Shown one piece after another: positions 46,929-54,731 of a stretch of 62,192 nucleotides of DNA. Under the pieces are notes generated by a model. It did not search any database. It saw only the letters and a program-made list of their open reading frames with translations, and was not told the DNA's origin. The stretch is from Pseudomonadota bacterium (lineage in GTDB: Bacteria > Pseudomonadota > Gammaproteobacteria > Eutrophobiales > Eutrophobiaceae), in NCBI GenBank assembly GCA_022574295.1, contig JACZSJ010000003.1, forward strand, positions 1 to 62,192, read 5' to 3'. The stretch's first letter is position 1; the number at the start of each line of letters is the position of its first letter. Made by a program: the position numbers and the translations under genes.

Positions 46929-48797
46929 ATGAACCGTTATCCTTCATGGAAATATATTCTTATCCTCATTGTCATAATAGTGGGGATACTCTATGCCTTG
47001 CCAAATTTATATGGCAGTTCCCCCGCACTACAAATATCGGCCTCAAGTGCCACGGCAGAGGTCAGTGAACTGACTGAGTTGCAAGTAAACATTGCATTGG
47101 ACGATGCGGACATCGAATCGGTGTCAATGGAACTGGGCGATGGCAGACTGACTATCAGGTTTGCAGATGAGGGGACCCAGTTGCGTGCGAAGGATATTTT
47201 GCAAACAGAGCTCGGTCGTTCCCATGTGATTGCGTTGAATCTTGCACCTGATACTCCGGATTGGTTAAGAAGTCTGGGTGCTGAGCCTATGTTTCTTGGT
47301 CTTGATCTCAGAGGTGGTGTTCACTTCCTGATGGAGGTGGACATGGAGGCTGCCGTTCAAGCATCAGAGGAACGTTATGTGTCAGATATACGTACTCTCC
47401 TTCGTGAAAACAAGGTGCGCTATAAAACCATTACCCGCAATGATGAGGGTGGTTTATTGATCCGGTACCGTGATGAAGTACAAAAAATCGATGGGGAAAG
47501 GCTGATCAGGGATAATTTTCGCGATCTGGATGTGGTTGACACCGCCAGCAAAACTGAAATCGAATCACCGGAAACCAGACTGATTTTAAATCCGGATGTT
47601 GTGAAAGAAACAGAGAAGAACGCCTTACAACAAAACATTACTATACTGAGAAAGCGCGTGAATGAATTGGGTGTTGCAGAGCCTGTGATCCAGCAACAGG
47701 GTTTGAAACGTATTGTCGTGCAATTGCCAGGCGTGCAGGATACTGCACGGGCAAAGGAAATTCTTGGCGCAACAGCGACGCTGGAATTCCGCCTGGTTGA
47801 TGACGACCACTCAGTTCAGGATGCTATCAATGGCCCAGTCCCTGCGGGTTCACGTCTTTACGACAATAGAGATGGCGGCAAGATACTACTAAAGAAGCGT
47901 GTGATGTTAACCGGTGATTATATTATCGATGCAGCTTCCGGTATCGACCAACAATCCGGTGGGCCTGATGTTTCCATTACGCTGGATGGAAAAGGTGCCA
48001 AAGCAATGAGTAATGCAACACGCGATAATGTCGGCAGGCGCATGGCTGTTGTCTTTATTGAAACCAAAACGGAGACCGTGGAAGAAGACGGCGTCATGGT
48101 TAAGAAAAAGCTAAAGATCGAAGAAGTCATTAACGCTGCGACAATTCGCGAACAGTTGGGGAAACGGTTCCATATCACCGGCATAGGTTCCACGATGGAA
48201 GCACGTAACCTGGCCCTGTTATTAAGAGCTGGTGCGTTGGCAGCACCCATCGAAATTGTTGAAGAACGCACCGTTGGGCCAAGCCTCGGAAAAGACAATA
48301 TTGCCAAAGGTTTTAACTCGGTGGCCATTGGTTTTATCCTGGTGCTGATCTTCATGGCGATTTACTATCGGGTGTATGGCTTGTTTGCTGATGTCGCATT
48401 GACCCTGAACCTGGTGCTGATTGTTTCCCTGTTATCTCTATTACAGGCCACGTTGACATTGCCAGGTATTGCCGGGATTGTGTTGACAGTAGGTATGGCC
48501 GTGGATGCCAATGTATTGATCTTTGAACGTATCCGTGAGGAAATTCGTAATGGAAATTCCCCACAAGCAAGTATACATGCAGGTTATGAAAAAGCGTTTT
48601 CAACAATAATGGATGCTAACATTACGACCCTGATTGCGGCACTGGTATTGTTCAGCTTTGGGGCAGGTCCAATTAAAGGTTTTGCGGTGACATTATCTTT
48701 AGGCATCATGTGCTCCATGTTCACCGCTATTATGATGACACGCGCATTGGTCAATCTGACATACGGCGGACGTAAGTTGGACAAACTAAGAATTTAA
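46929..48797 (+). CDS. secD: Protein translocase subunit SecD
   Basis: A 622-residue RND-like membrane protein: one N-terminal helix, a large periplasmic P1 domain (about 35-440) with LGLDLRGGVHFLMEVD, then five C-terminal helices from about 455. VLTVGMAVDANVLIFERIREE is the conserved helix 4 motif. With SecF it uses proton-motive force to pull exported proteins. Short tandem words (agccagaacagg) lie just before the start. Confidence 0.97.
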   Translation: MNRYPSWKYILILIVIIVGILYALPNLYGSSPALQISASSATAEVSELTELQVNIALDDADIESVSMELGDGRLTIRFADEGTQLRAKDILQTELGRSHVIALNLAPDTPDWLRSLGAEPMFLGLDLRGGVHFLMEVDMEAAVQASEERYVSDIRTLLRENKVRYKTITRNDEGGLLIRYRDEVQKIDGERLIRDNFRDLDVVDTASKTEIESPETRLILNPDVVKETEKNALQQNITILRKRVNELGVAEPVIQQQGLKRIVVQLPGVQDTARAKEILGATATLEFRLVDDDHSVQDAINGPVPAGSRLYDNRDGGKILLKKRVMLTGDYIIDAASGIDQQSGGPDVSITLDGKGAKAMSNATRDNVGRRMAVVFIETKTETVEEDGVMVKKKLKIEEVINAATIREQLGKRFHITGIGSTMEARNLALLLRAGALAAPIEIVEERTVGPSLGKDNIAKGFNSVAIGFILVLIFMAIYYRVYGLFADVALTLNLVLIVSLLSLLQATLTLPGIAGIVLTVGMAVDANVLIFERIREEIRNGNSPQASIHAGYEKAFSTIMDANITTLIAALVLFSFGAGPIKGFAVTLSLGIMCSMFTAIMMTRALVNLTYGGRKLDKLRI

Positions 48798-48831
48798 TCG
48801 TTGCCAGTCTACTTATAGTAAAATTACCAGA

Positions 48832-49767
48832 ATGAAACTTATTAAAGAAAAATTAAATATCGACTTTATGGGCAAGCGTAAACTTGCTGCGTTTTTTTCT
48901 ATCAGCCTGATGGTTATCTCTATTGCTTCCCTCGCTGTTCAGGGCTTGAATTTCGGGATTGATTTCACTGGTGGGACATTAGTCGAAGTTGGGTATGCAC
49001 AGCCAGTTGAACTTGAGAGCATTCGCAGCGCATTGGCTGCTTCAGAATTTGGTGAAGCAACAGTTCAGTCCTTTGGTAGTACCAGCGATGTGCTGATTCG
49101 TCTCGCACCGAAACAAGGTTCGAACACGGCGGATATCAGCGGTGCGATTCTTGAGTTATTGCGAGCCGGCGATCAGTCAGTAGAAATGCGACGCGTTGAA
49201 TTTGTTGGACCACAGGTTGGAGAAGAACTGACGGAAGATGGTGGCCTGGCCATGTTATATGCCTTGTTAGGCATTCTTATTTATGTCGCCTTGCGTTTCC
49301 AGATGCGTTTTTCTGTCGGCGCAATCGCTGCACTGGTGCATGATGTCGTGATTACCATTGGAATATTTTCGATTTTGCAGCTGAATTTTGACTTGACTGT
49401 ATTGGCCGCATTATTGGCGGTTATAGGTTATTCACTCAACGATACGATTGTAGTGTTTGACCGAATCCGTGAAAATTTTCATAAAATGCGCAAAGTGACT
49501 CCAGTTGAAGTCATGAATACCTCATTAAACCAGACCCTGAGTCGTACCATTATTACGTCCCTGACAACATTGCTTGTGTTGGCGGCCCTGTTCCTTGTCG
49601 GTGGTCAAATCATACATGGGTTTGCAACTGCATTGATTATCGGTGTGTTGATTGGTACCTATTCATCTATCTTTGTTGCAAGTCCGGTGACTTTGGCACT
49701 AGGTATTAGTAAAGAAGATCTAATGCCCGTTGAGAAAGAAGGCGTAGACCAGAAAAGCCACATTTAG
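48832..49767 (+). CDS. secF: Protein translocase subunit SecF
   Basis: A 311-residue partner of SecD with six helices. Helix 1 is followed by LNFGIDFTGGTLVEV; LAALLAVIGYSLNDTIVVFDRIREN is the conserved helix-4 motif. The C-terminus is soluble and acidic. Start is 35 bases after secD. Full length. Confidence 0.97.
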   Translation: MKLIKEKLNIDFMGKRKLAAFFSISLMVISIASLAVQGLNFGIDFTGGTLVEVGYAQPVELESIRSALAASEFGEATVQSFGSTSDVLIRLAPKQGSNTADISGAILELLRAGDQSVEMRRVEFVGPQVGEELTEDGGLAMLYALLGILIYVALRFQMRFSVGAIAALVHDVVITIGIFSILQLNFDLTVLAALLAVIGYSLNDTIVVFDRIRENFHKMRKVTPVEVMNTSLNQTLSRTIITSLTTLLVLAALFLVGGQIIHGFATALIIGVLIGTYSSIFVASPVTLALGISKEDLMPVEKEGVDQKSHI

Positions 49768-49796
49768 CTGTAAATTTTTACATAGGGGCTGTGAAG

Positions 49797-50963
49797 ATGA
49801 AGATCATTGCTGATCAACAAATTCCCCATGTAGCTCAAGCGTTTTCCCAATTCGCAGAAGTGACGCTTTGTGATGGTCGTGAAATCACCGCCGAAAGCAT
49901 CCACGAAGCTGATGTTCTACTGGTTCGATCAGTCACCCCCGTCAATGTAAATTTGCTGCAGGGCAGTCATGTCAAATTTGTTGCCTCAGCTACCAGTGGT
50001 CAAGATCATATCGACAGTGATTACCTGCAGCGAAATAACATCGGTTTTGCCCATGCGAAAGGAAGTAATGCAAGGTCTGTTGCTGAATATGTTATGAGTA
50101 GTCTTTTTGTACTGGCAGATCAGCACGATTTTAAACTCAAAGAAAAAACAGTGGGCGTCATTGGCTGTGGTGAGGTGGGCTCACGCGTCATCGCCATGTT
50201 TGAGACAATGGGTGTTAGAACTATTATGAATGATCCACCACTCAAGGATGCCATTAGCAATAGTGCCAGCACTGGCGAGCAATACCGTGATCTCCGGGAG
50301 CTTCTCTCAGCAGATATTATTACCTTGCATGTGCCTATAACAGAAGGTGGCCCATATCCTACGTTAAAATTAGTCGATGCTGGTTTTCTGGATAAATTAA
50401 ATGGCGATGTGATTTTATTAAATACGTCACGCGGCAGAGTCATTGATGAAGTGGCATTAAGGGTTCATTTGGAAAGTCATCACAATATGAAAGTTGTACT
50501 GGATGTTTGGGAAAATGAACCAGACATTGATACAGATTTGCTCACACATACTGCCATAGCGACACCCCATATCGCCGGTTACAGTATGGATGGAAAACTC
50601 AGGGCGACAGAGATGATTTTTCGATCCGTGTGTGAATTCTTTAAACTCAATGCCACATGGCAAGTGGTAACAGAGTTGCCCGATGGCAGTATGCCTGAAT
50701 TAACTCTGAGTGCTGATATAGATGATGAAGATGCGATACAAATAGCGATATTGGCGAGTTATGATGTCAGGGGTGACAGTGCAGCGCTAAGATGCTTACC
50801 TGAAATTAATATTGAACAACGCGGTCGTTACTTTGATGAACTCAGGGAAAATTACCCTGTGAGAAGAGAATTTACAGCGATGATGATCAGGCTACCTGAG
50901 AGCAAGAAAGCATTGGCTGAAAAATTGAGACAATTAGGGTTTAACGTGAAATTGACGTCATGA
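49797..50963 (+). CDS. pdxB: Erythronate-4-phosphate dehydrogenase
   Basis: A protein of about 388 residues from ATG 49797 (MKIIADQQIPHVAQAF); GTG 49791 is also possible, with aggggct upstream. The NAD-binding fold has VGVIGCGEVGSRV; catalytic Arg/Glu/His are in NTSRGRVIDE, DVWENEPDID and TPHIAGYS. It oxidises 4-phosphoerythronate in pyridoxal 5'-phosphate synthesis. The C-terminal dimerisation domain is present. It overlaps purN by 4 bases. Confidence 0.95.
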   Translation: MKIIADQQIPHVAQAFSQFAEVTLCDGREITAESIHEADVLLVRSVTPVNVNLLQGSHVKFVASATSGQDHIDSDYLQRNNIGFAHAKGSNARSVAEYVMSSLFVLADQHDFKLKEKTVGVIGCGEVGSRVIAMFETMGVRTIMNDPPLKDAISNSASTGEQYRDLRELLSADIITLHVPITEGGPYPTLKLVDAGFLDKLNGDVILLNTSRGRVIDEVALRVHLESHHNMKVVLDVWENEPDIDTDLLTHTAIATPHIAGYSMDGKLRATEMIFRSVCEFFKLNATWQVVTELPDGSMPELTLSADIDDEDAIQIAILASYDVRGDSAALRCLPEINIEQRGRYFDELRENYPVRREFTAMMIRLPESKKALAEKLRQLGFNVKLTS

Positions 50964-51571
50964 AAACTGGATCAGAAAAGATCAGGCTTGGTTTTTTGGC
51001 ATCCGGTCGCGGCAGTAACATGTTGGCTATTATTGATAATTGCAAAGCTGGGAAACTCGATGCTGAGCCTGTCGTGGTGATCAGCAATAATGCAGATGCA
51101 GGTGCACTTGTATATGCACGTAAAGCAGGAATCCCCGCATTTCATCTCAGTAGTAACAAACATGAAGATGAATCGGTACTCGATCAGGAAATGACGGACA
51201 CCTTGAAATCACATAATATAGATTGGGTGATCCTGGCAGGTTATATGAAGATGATTGGATCGAAATTACTTGAAGAATTTCGGGGCAAGATACTTAACAT
51301 TCATCCATCTTTATTACCCAGACACGGTGGTCAGGGGATGTATGGGCTTCACGTGCATGAAGCGGTACTTGCATCGGGGGAGTCTGAAACTGGTGTCACC
51401 ATTCATATGGTGGATGGTGAATATGATCAGGGAAGGATCTTGGCGCAGGAAAAGGTTTCTGTCGAAGCGGATGATACGCCTGAATCACTAGCTGCTCGCG
51501 TATTGAAAGTTGAGCACGAGCTTTATTCGGAGACTTTGCAGGGGATTATTGAGGGCAGGATTAGTTTCTGA
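50960..51571 (+). CDS. purN: Phosphoribosylglycinamide formyltransferase
   Basis: A 203-residue GAR transformylase that adds formyl from 10-formyl-THF in purine synthesis. FLASGRGSNMLAII at the start binds phosphate; ILAGYMKMIG, NIHPSLLP (catalytic Asn and His) and the DGEYDQGRIL Asp are present. The GQGMYGLHVHEAV loop is the longer variant. Probably translated together with pdxB. The repeat and IS region begins 30-40 bases after its stop. Confidence 0.95.
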   Translation: MKTGSEKIRLGFLASGRGSNMLAIIDNCKAGKLDAEPVVVISNNADAGALVYARKAGIPAFHLSSNKHEDESVLDQEMTDTLKSHNIDWVILAGYMKMIGSKLLEEFRGKILNIHPSLLPRHGGQGMYGLHVHEAVLASGESETGVTIHMVDGEYDQGRILAQEKVSVEADDTPESLAARVLKVEHELYSETLQGIIEGRISF

Positions 51572-51599
51572 TTCAGCCCGTCATTCCCGCATTCTCGTC

Positions 51600-51611
51600 A
51601 TACTGGCGAAT
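51600..51611. repeat. Left half of a split hairpin with target duplication gaat
   Basis: Stem half atactggc (51600-51607) and gaat (51608-51611) are followed by the IS end. The other stem half gccagtat (53199-53206) is beyond the IS, after a second gaat (53195-53198). Restored, this is an 8-bp stem with a gaat loop. Hairpins with the same layout are at 54664-54683 and 56407-56426. Confidence 0.75.
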
Positions 51612-53194
51612 CAGGCTGTGTGAAAACTCTATCATAATAATGGAACTTTGAAGAGTGTCACTGATCAGATCTAAGAACGTCAGAACAGGATTATTACGAT
51701 GAATCATAAACGAGGTCAATCCCGCCACCAGACGACATTGTTTCCTGAAGCACTGGATGATCTGATCCCAGCTGATCATCCCGTACGAGTAGTGGATGCC
51801 TTCGTGGATTCTCTGGATTTATTGGCATTGGGGTTTGGCAAGGTGGTGCCAGCAGCAACGGGTTGTCCGCCTTATCATCCGGGTGATTTGCTGAAGCTAT
51901 ACGTGTATGGCTATCTGAATCAGGTGCGCTCGAGTCGGCGTTTGGAGAAGGAGAGTCAACGTAATGTGGAAGTATTATGGTTGGTCAATCGCCTGAGTCC
52001 GGACTTCAAGACGATTGCGGACTTTCGCAAGGACAATCGTCAAGCCATCGTCGGCACGTGCCGGGCGTTTGTTGGTTTTTGCCGGGAGCAAGACCTGTTC
52101 GGGGCGGAGTTGGTGGCCATTGACGGCTCGAAGTTTCGAGCGGTAGCGAGCAAGAAAGCGGCCTATACCCCGAAACGAATAGAGCGGGAATTAACGAAGA
52201 TAGATAAACGCGTAGAGGAATATCTGTCGGATCTGGATGAGTCCGATGCGGTGGAGCCAACGCTACCAAGGGAAGGCAAGACGACAGACGCTATCGCGGC
52301 ACTACAGGGACAACGGGAAGCGTTGCAGGCGATGGCGGTAGAGATGCAGGAAAGTGGCGAGAAACAGCAGGTCACTACCGAACCCGATGCGCGGTTGATG
52401 CGCCAGGCAGGGGGTGGAAAGGAAGTGGCATACAACGTACAAACCGCAGTGGATGCCAAACACAAACTGATTGTCAGCCATGAGGTGACCAATGATGGCA
52501 ATGATTTGAACCAACTGTATCCGATGGCCAGCGCTGCCCAGGCGGCGTTGGATGCTGAGCAGTTAACAGTGGTGGCGGACGTGGGTTATCAGAACGGCGA
52601 GCACGGGGCGGATTGTGAAGCAGCAGGGATCACTGCGGTGGTACCCAAACCGAAGCCGGTGAACCCGAAGGGCGACTTCTTCGATAAGAGCCAGTTTACT
52701 TACGAGGCGGAACAGGACCAGTACCGTTGTCCGGCAGGCGAAGTGTTGAAGGTGTATAAGACGGATCATAAAAAAAAGGTACGTCATTACAGCACATCTG
52801 CTTGTGAAGGTTGTGCACTGAAGTCGCAGTGTACGAAGAGTCGGCGGCGGACGGTCAATCGGCAATTTTATGCTGACTCGGCAGAGCGTATGCATCGACG
52901 AGCGGTTGAACAGCCAGCACTGATGCGACAGCGGGCTTGTTTGAGTGAACATCCCTTTGGGACGATAAAACGGATGATGGATAACGGGCAGTTTTTGATG
53001 CGTGGGCTTGAGAATGTCAGGGCGGAAATGGGCTTGAGTGTACTGAGTTATAACTTAAAGCGGGTAATAAACATTCTGAGTGTGGAGACCTTATGCGCAA
53101 GATTGGCGACATAGGCCAATTCATTTTTATATGAATAGATAATCTGGAGAACAGGCCTTGATGACACCAACTTTAGAAGTTTTCACACAGCCTG
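51612..53194 (+). mobile_element. IS1182-family insertion sequence (1583 bp)
   Basis: The element is bounded by inverted repeats starting CAGGCTGTGTGAAAACT (17 identical bases; left at 51612, right end at 53194 on the other strand). It is flanked by gaat on both sides, a likely 4-bp target duplication. It carries a single transposase gene (51699-53114), which appears intact. The element sits in the loop of a palindromic repeat. The family is inferred from the transposase. Confidence 0.88.
51699..53114 (+). CDS. IS1182-family transposase
   Basis: A 471-residue transposase. The N-terminal DUF772 part (QTTLFPEALDDLIPADHPVRVVDAFVDSLDL ... YHPGDLLKLYVYGYLNQVRSSRRLEKE) is followed by the DDE core. 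Catalytic candidates are D in AIDGSKFRAVASKK, D in VVADVGYQNG, and E in the SEHPFGTIKRMM end region. A Cys-rich stretch (CRYP-like RCPAGEVLK ... CEGCALKSQC) lies in between. The frame is uninterrupted, so it may be active. G+C is higher than its neighbours. Confidence 0.92.
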   Translation: MNHKRGQSRHQTTLFPEALDDLIPADHPVRVVDAFVDSLDLLALGFGKVVPAATGCPPYHPGDLLKLYVYGYLNQVRSSRRLEKESQRNVEVLWLVNRLSPDFKTIADFRKDNRQAIVGTCRAFVGFCREQDLFGAELVAIDGSKFRAVASKKAAYTPKRIERELTKIDKRVEEYLSDLDESDAVEPTLPREGKTTDAIAALQGQREALQAMAVEMQESGEKQQVTTEPDARLMRQAGGGKEVAYNVQTAVDAKHKLIVSHEVTNDGNDLNQLYPMASAAQAALDAEQLTVVADVGYQNGEHGADCEAAGITAVVPKPKPVNPKGDFFDKSQFTYEAEQDQYRCPAGEVLKVYKTDHKKKVRHYSTSACEGCALKSQCTKSRRRTVNRQFYADSAERMHRRAVEQPALMRQRACLSEHPFGTIKRMMDNGQFLMRGLENVRAEMGLSVLSYNLKRVINILSVETLCARLAT

Positions 53195-53206
53195 GAATGC
53201 CAGTAT

Positions 53207-53525
53207 CCAGTAATTAATATCATCATTCTTTTTAGTTTCTATTTCGCCTTTAACCGGCAAGTACCTTTCTCTTGCGTGCCCAAGAGAAAGGTACGAAAGA
53301 GAAGGGCACCCGGATGTCTTACCCTTCGGGTTCCTGAATTTACCTTAATGACTAACGCGCCGTCCACAGGACTCGTCCCTGATCCGGTGGACTAAAATGT
53401 ACATCCTGTACATTTTTCGCTACTCATCAAAATAAATTCAGTAAGACATCAACGGGGCAGTAAGGGCAACCAAACTCTGGCAAAGTGGCATAATCATAAA
53501 GATCGGGCTATTCTAGGTTTTAACT
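53207..53525. other. Non-coding region between the IS and the nuclease-like gene
   Basis: These bases contain no gene I can support. They hold structured repeat R1 (53242-53450). The last 75 bases should include the promoter of the next gene, but no clear -35/-10 pair can be named. Confidence 0.6.
53242..53450 (+). repeat. Structured repeat R1, facing the nuclease-like gene
   Basis: Starts tttcgcctttaaccggc, then a 14-bp stem hairpin at 53261-53294 (stem gtacctttctcttg, loop cgtgcc). A long-range stem pairs 53313-53322 (gatgtcttac) with 53441-53450, and tgaattta (53335-53342) with 53433-53440. Inside are a gtccac/gtggac hairpin and hairpin 53394-53416 (9-bp stem aaaatgtac, loop atcct). R2 is a second copy in the opposite orientation. 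Confidence 0.8.
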
Positions 53526-54305
53526 GTGTTGAACTTTCTGATTCAATTTTCGTCTGCCGTTCTTAAACTCAATCGATTACTTGGGACGAGATTTGTCCCC
53601 GACCATCCAAGTAACGCATCGCCGCTTGGCAAAAGTCTCTACAATATATTTTCTCATCACAATACTGGTAACTATTTACATCGTGATTCTGAATTACAGA
53701 GAGTACGTTTTCTCATACAGAATCTGCAGGAATTGGAAAAATTTAGGCCGGATTTACTTCGTGTTTATGCTAAGAATCTTCGCAAGGCGGGTGGCTCTGA
53801 CTCTTTTTACGGTGCACGATTTGAAATAGATATAACGGCATCACTTTTGAAAAAAGGTATTTCACTAAACAAAGGTGAAAGACCAGATCTTCGGATTAAC
53901 GAATCTCAAGTATCAATTGAATGTACGAGTGTAAGATCGAGAACTGCCAAAGCAAACAAAGATTTAACATACAAGATTAACGCATCCGTATTCAAGAAAT
54001 CCAAACTTGGATATGCAAATCGCTCAATGGCATTATTCATTGATATCACTAACATTTCTCATCTAACATCTTCGTTTAATCCAGACGAATTTCGTAAGGC
54101 GGCTATCAATTGTCAAGATGAGAGTCCATTTGGAGCGCTGGTTCTACTTGTCTCACTGATGAATCACGATCTAGATAGATTTCAGACGAATTATTTGCGA
54201 ATTGATAATCCTAAAATTTCAACGGACCTTCTTACTTTTCTTAATAAATACTATTCACTTGGTAAACACAGCGTTACCGATTTTGATATTCCATTTGAAG
54301 GCTAA
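53526..54305 (+). CDS. Unknown protein with a possible PD-(D/E)XK nuclease-like motif
   Basis: A 259-residue basic soluble protein starting at GTG 53526 (TTG 53529 is possible). There is no signal peptide. The middle part (about 105-145) reads RFEIDITASLLKKGISL, then GERPDLRI, then QVSIECTSV. A helix with Glu, then PD, then ExT resembles the PD-(D/E)XK nuclease layout with the Lys replaced by Thr; the next basic residues follow at RSRTAKANKD. No family is recognised. Codon use is more A+T rich than the IS next to it, suggesting separate origins. It lies between inward-facing repeats R1 and R2. Confidence 0.65.
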   Translation: MLNFLIQFSSAVLKLNRLLGTRFVPDHPSNASPLGKSLYNIFSHHNTGNYLHRDSELQRVRFLIQNLQELEKFRPDLLRVYAKNLRKAGGSDSFYGARFEIDITASLLKKGISLNKGERPDLRINESQVSIECTSVRSRTAKANKDLTYKINASVFKKSKLGYANRSMALFIDITNISHLTSSFNPDEFRKAAINCQDESPFGALVLLVSLMNHDLDRFQTNYLRIDNPKISTDLLTFLNKYYSLGKHSVTDFDIPFEG

Positions 54306-54348
54306 TCAACAGGATTAGTATCGATTGATAGTGTGTTTTCTCCCCCTT

Positions 54349-54556
54349 ATATCGTGCCGAGCAGGTGAATGATTTTAAGGGCATTTGAACAGGACGTTCA
54401 AATGAGCGTAACCAAGACAGGAGTCTTGTTTACGCGACCTTAAGAAATCATGAACTTGTGAGGGAATCCGCAGGATACGATATCGGGGTGCCCTTTTTCT
54501 TCGTACCTTCTTTTTGGGCATGCAAAAAGAAGGTACTCGCCGGTAAAAGGCGAAAC
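54349..54556 (-). repeat. Structured repeat R2, inverted copy facing the nuclease-like gene
   Basis: Read on the minus strand, it starts gtttcgccttttaccggc at 54556. Then comes a hairpin at 54503-54536 (14-bp stem gtaccttctttttg, loop catgcc), and a long-range stem (54349-54355 with 54477-54483, and 54370-54380 with 54439-54451). Inner hairpins are 54408-54433 (about 11 bp, loop tcct) and 54382-54404 (9-bp stem catttgaac, loop gtcct). The layout equals R1 although most stem bases differ. Confidence 0.8.
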
Positions 54557-54663
54557 CAAAACTTCATCGAAGATAAGATCTCTCACTTTCGTTCGAGATG
54601 ACATTAGGTCGCCGTTTGGGCGAAACCAATAACTAAATGAATAATGAAGATTAAATTGACTGG

Positions 54664-54683
54664 GTTCTGGCATTCGCCAGAAC
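54664..54683. repeat. Short hairpin repeat, attc-loop type
   Basis: An 8-bp stem gttctggc with loop attc, ending gccagaac. The same pattern is seen at the IS target (51600-51611 plus 53199-53206) and at 56407-56426. The surrounding words (actggg / gacg) are also shared. Confidence 0.7.
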
Positions 54684-54731
54684 GACGAAAATCAATGAGG
54701 CCGCTTGTAGGTGCGGGAACCTACAAAACAG

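Larger units (their letters stand above)
54306..54731. other. Non-coding region between the nuclease-like gene and dacB
   Basis: No gene is supported in these 426 bases. They hold structured repeat R2 (54349-54556), and a hairpin at 54664-54683 (8-bp stem gttctggc, loop attc) belonging to the family in which the IS inserted. The bases 54560-54650 look like a degenerate further repeat. Confidence 0.6.

Noticed and set aside
52006-52952. Antisense frames in the IS1182 transposase
   Set aside because: Shadows of the intact transposase; such frames are common in G+C-richer IS genes.
53207-54731. CRISPR array or integron attC array
   Set aside because: There are no regularly spaced direct repeats with spacers, and no integrase or cas gene; repeats R1 and R2 are only two and inverted.
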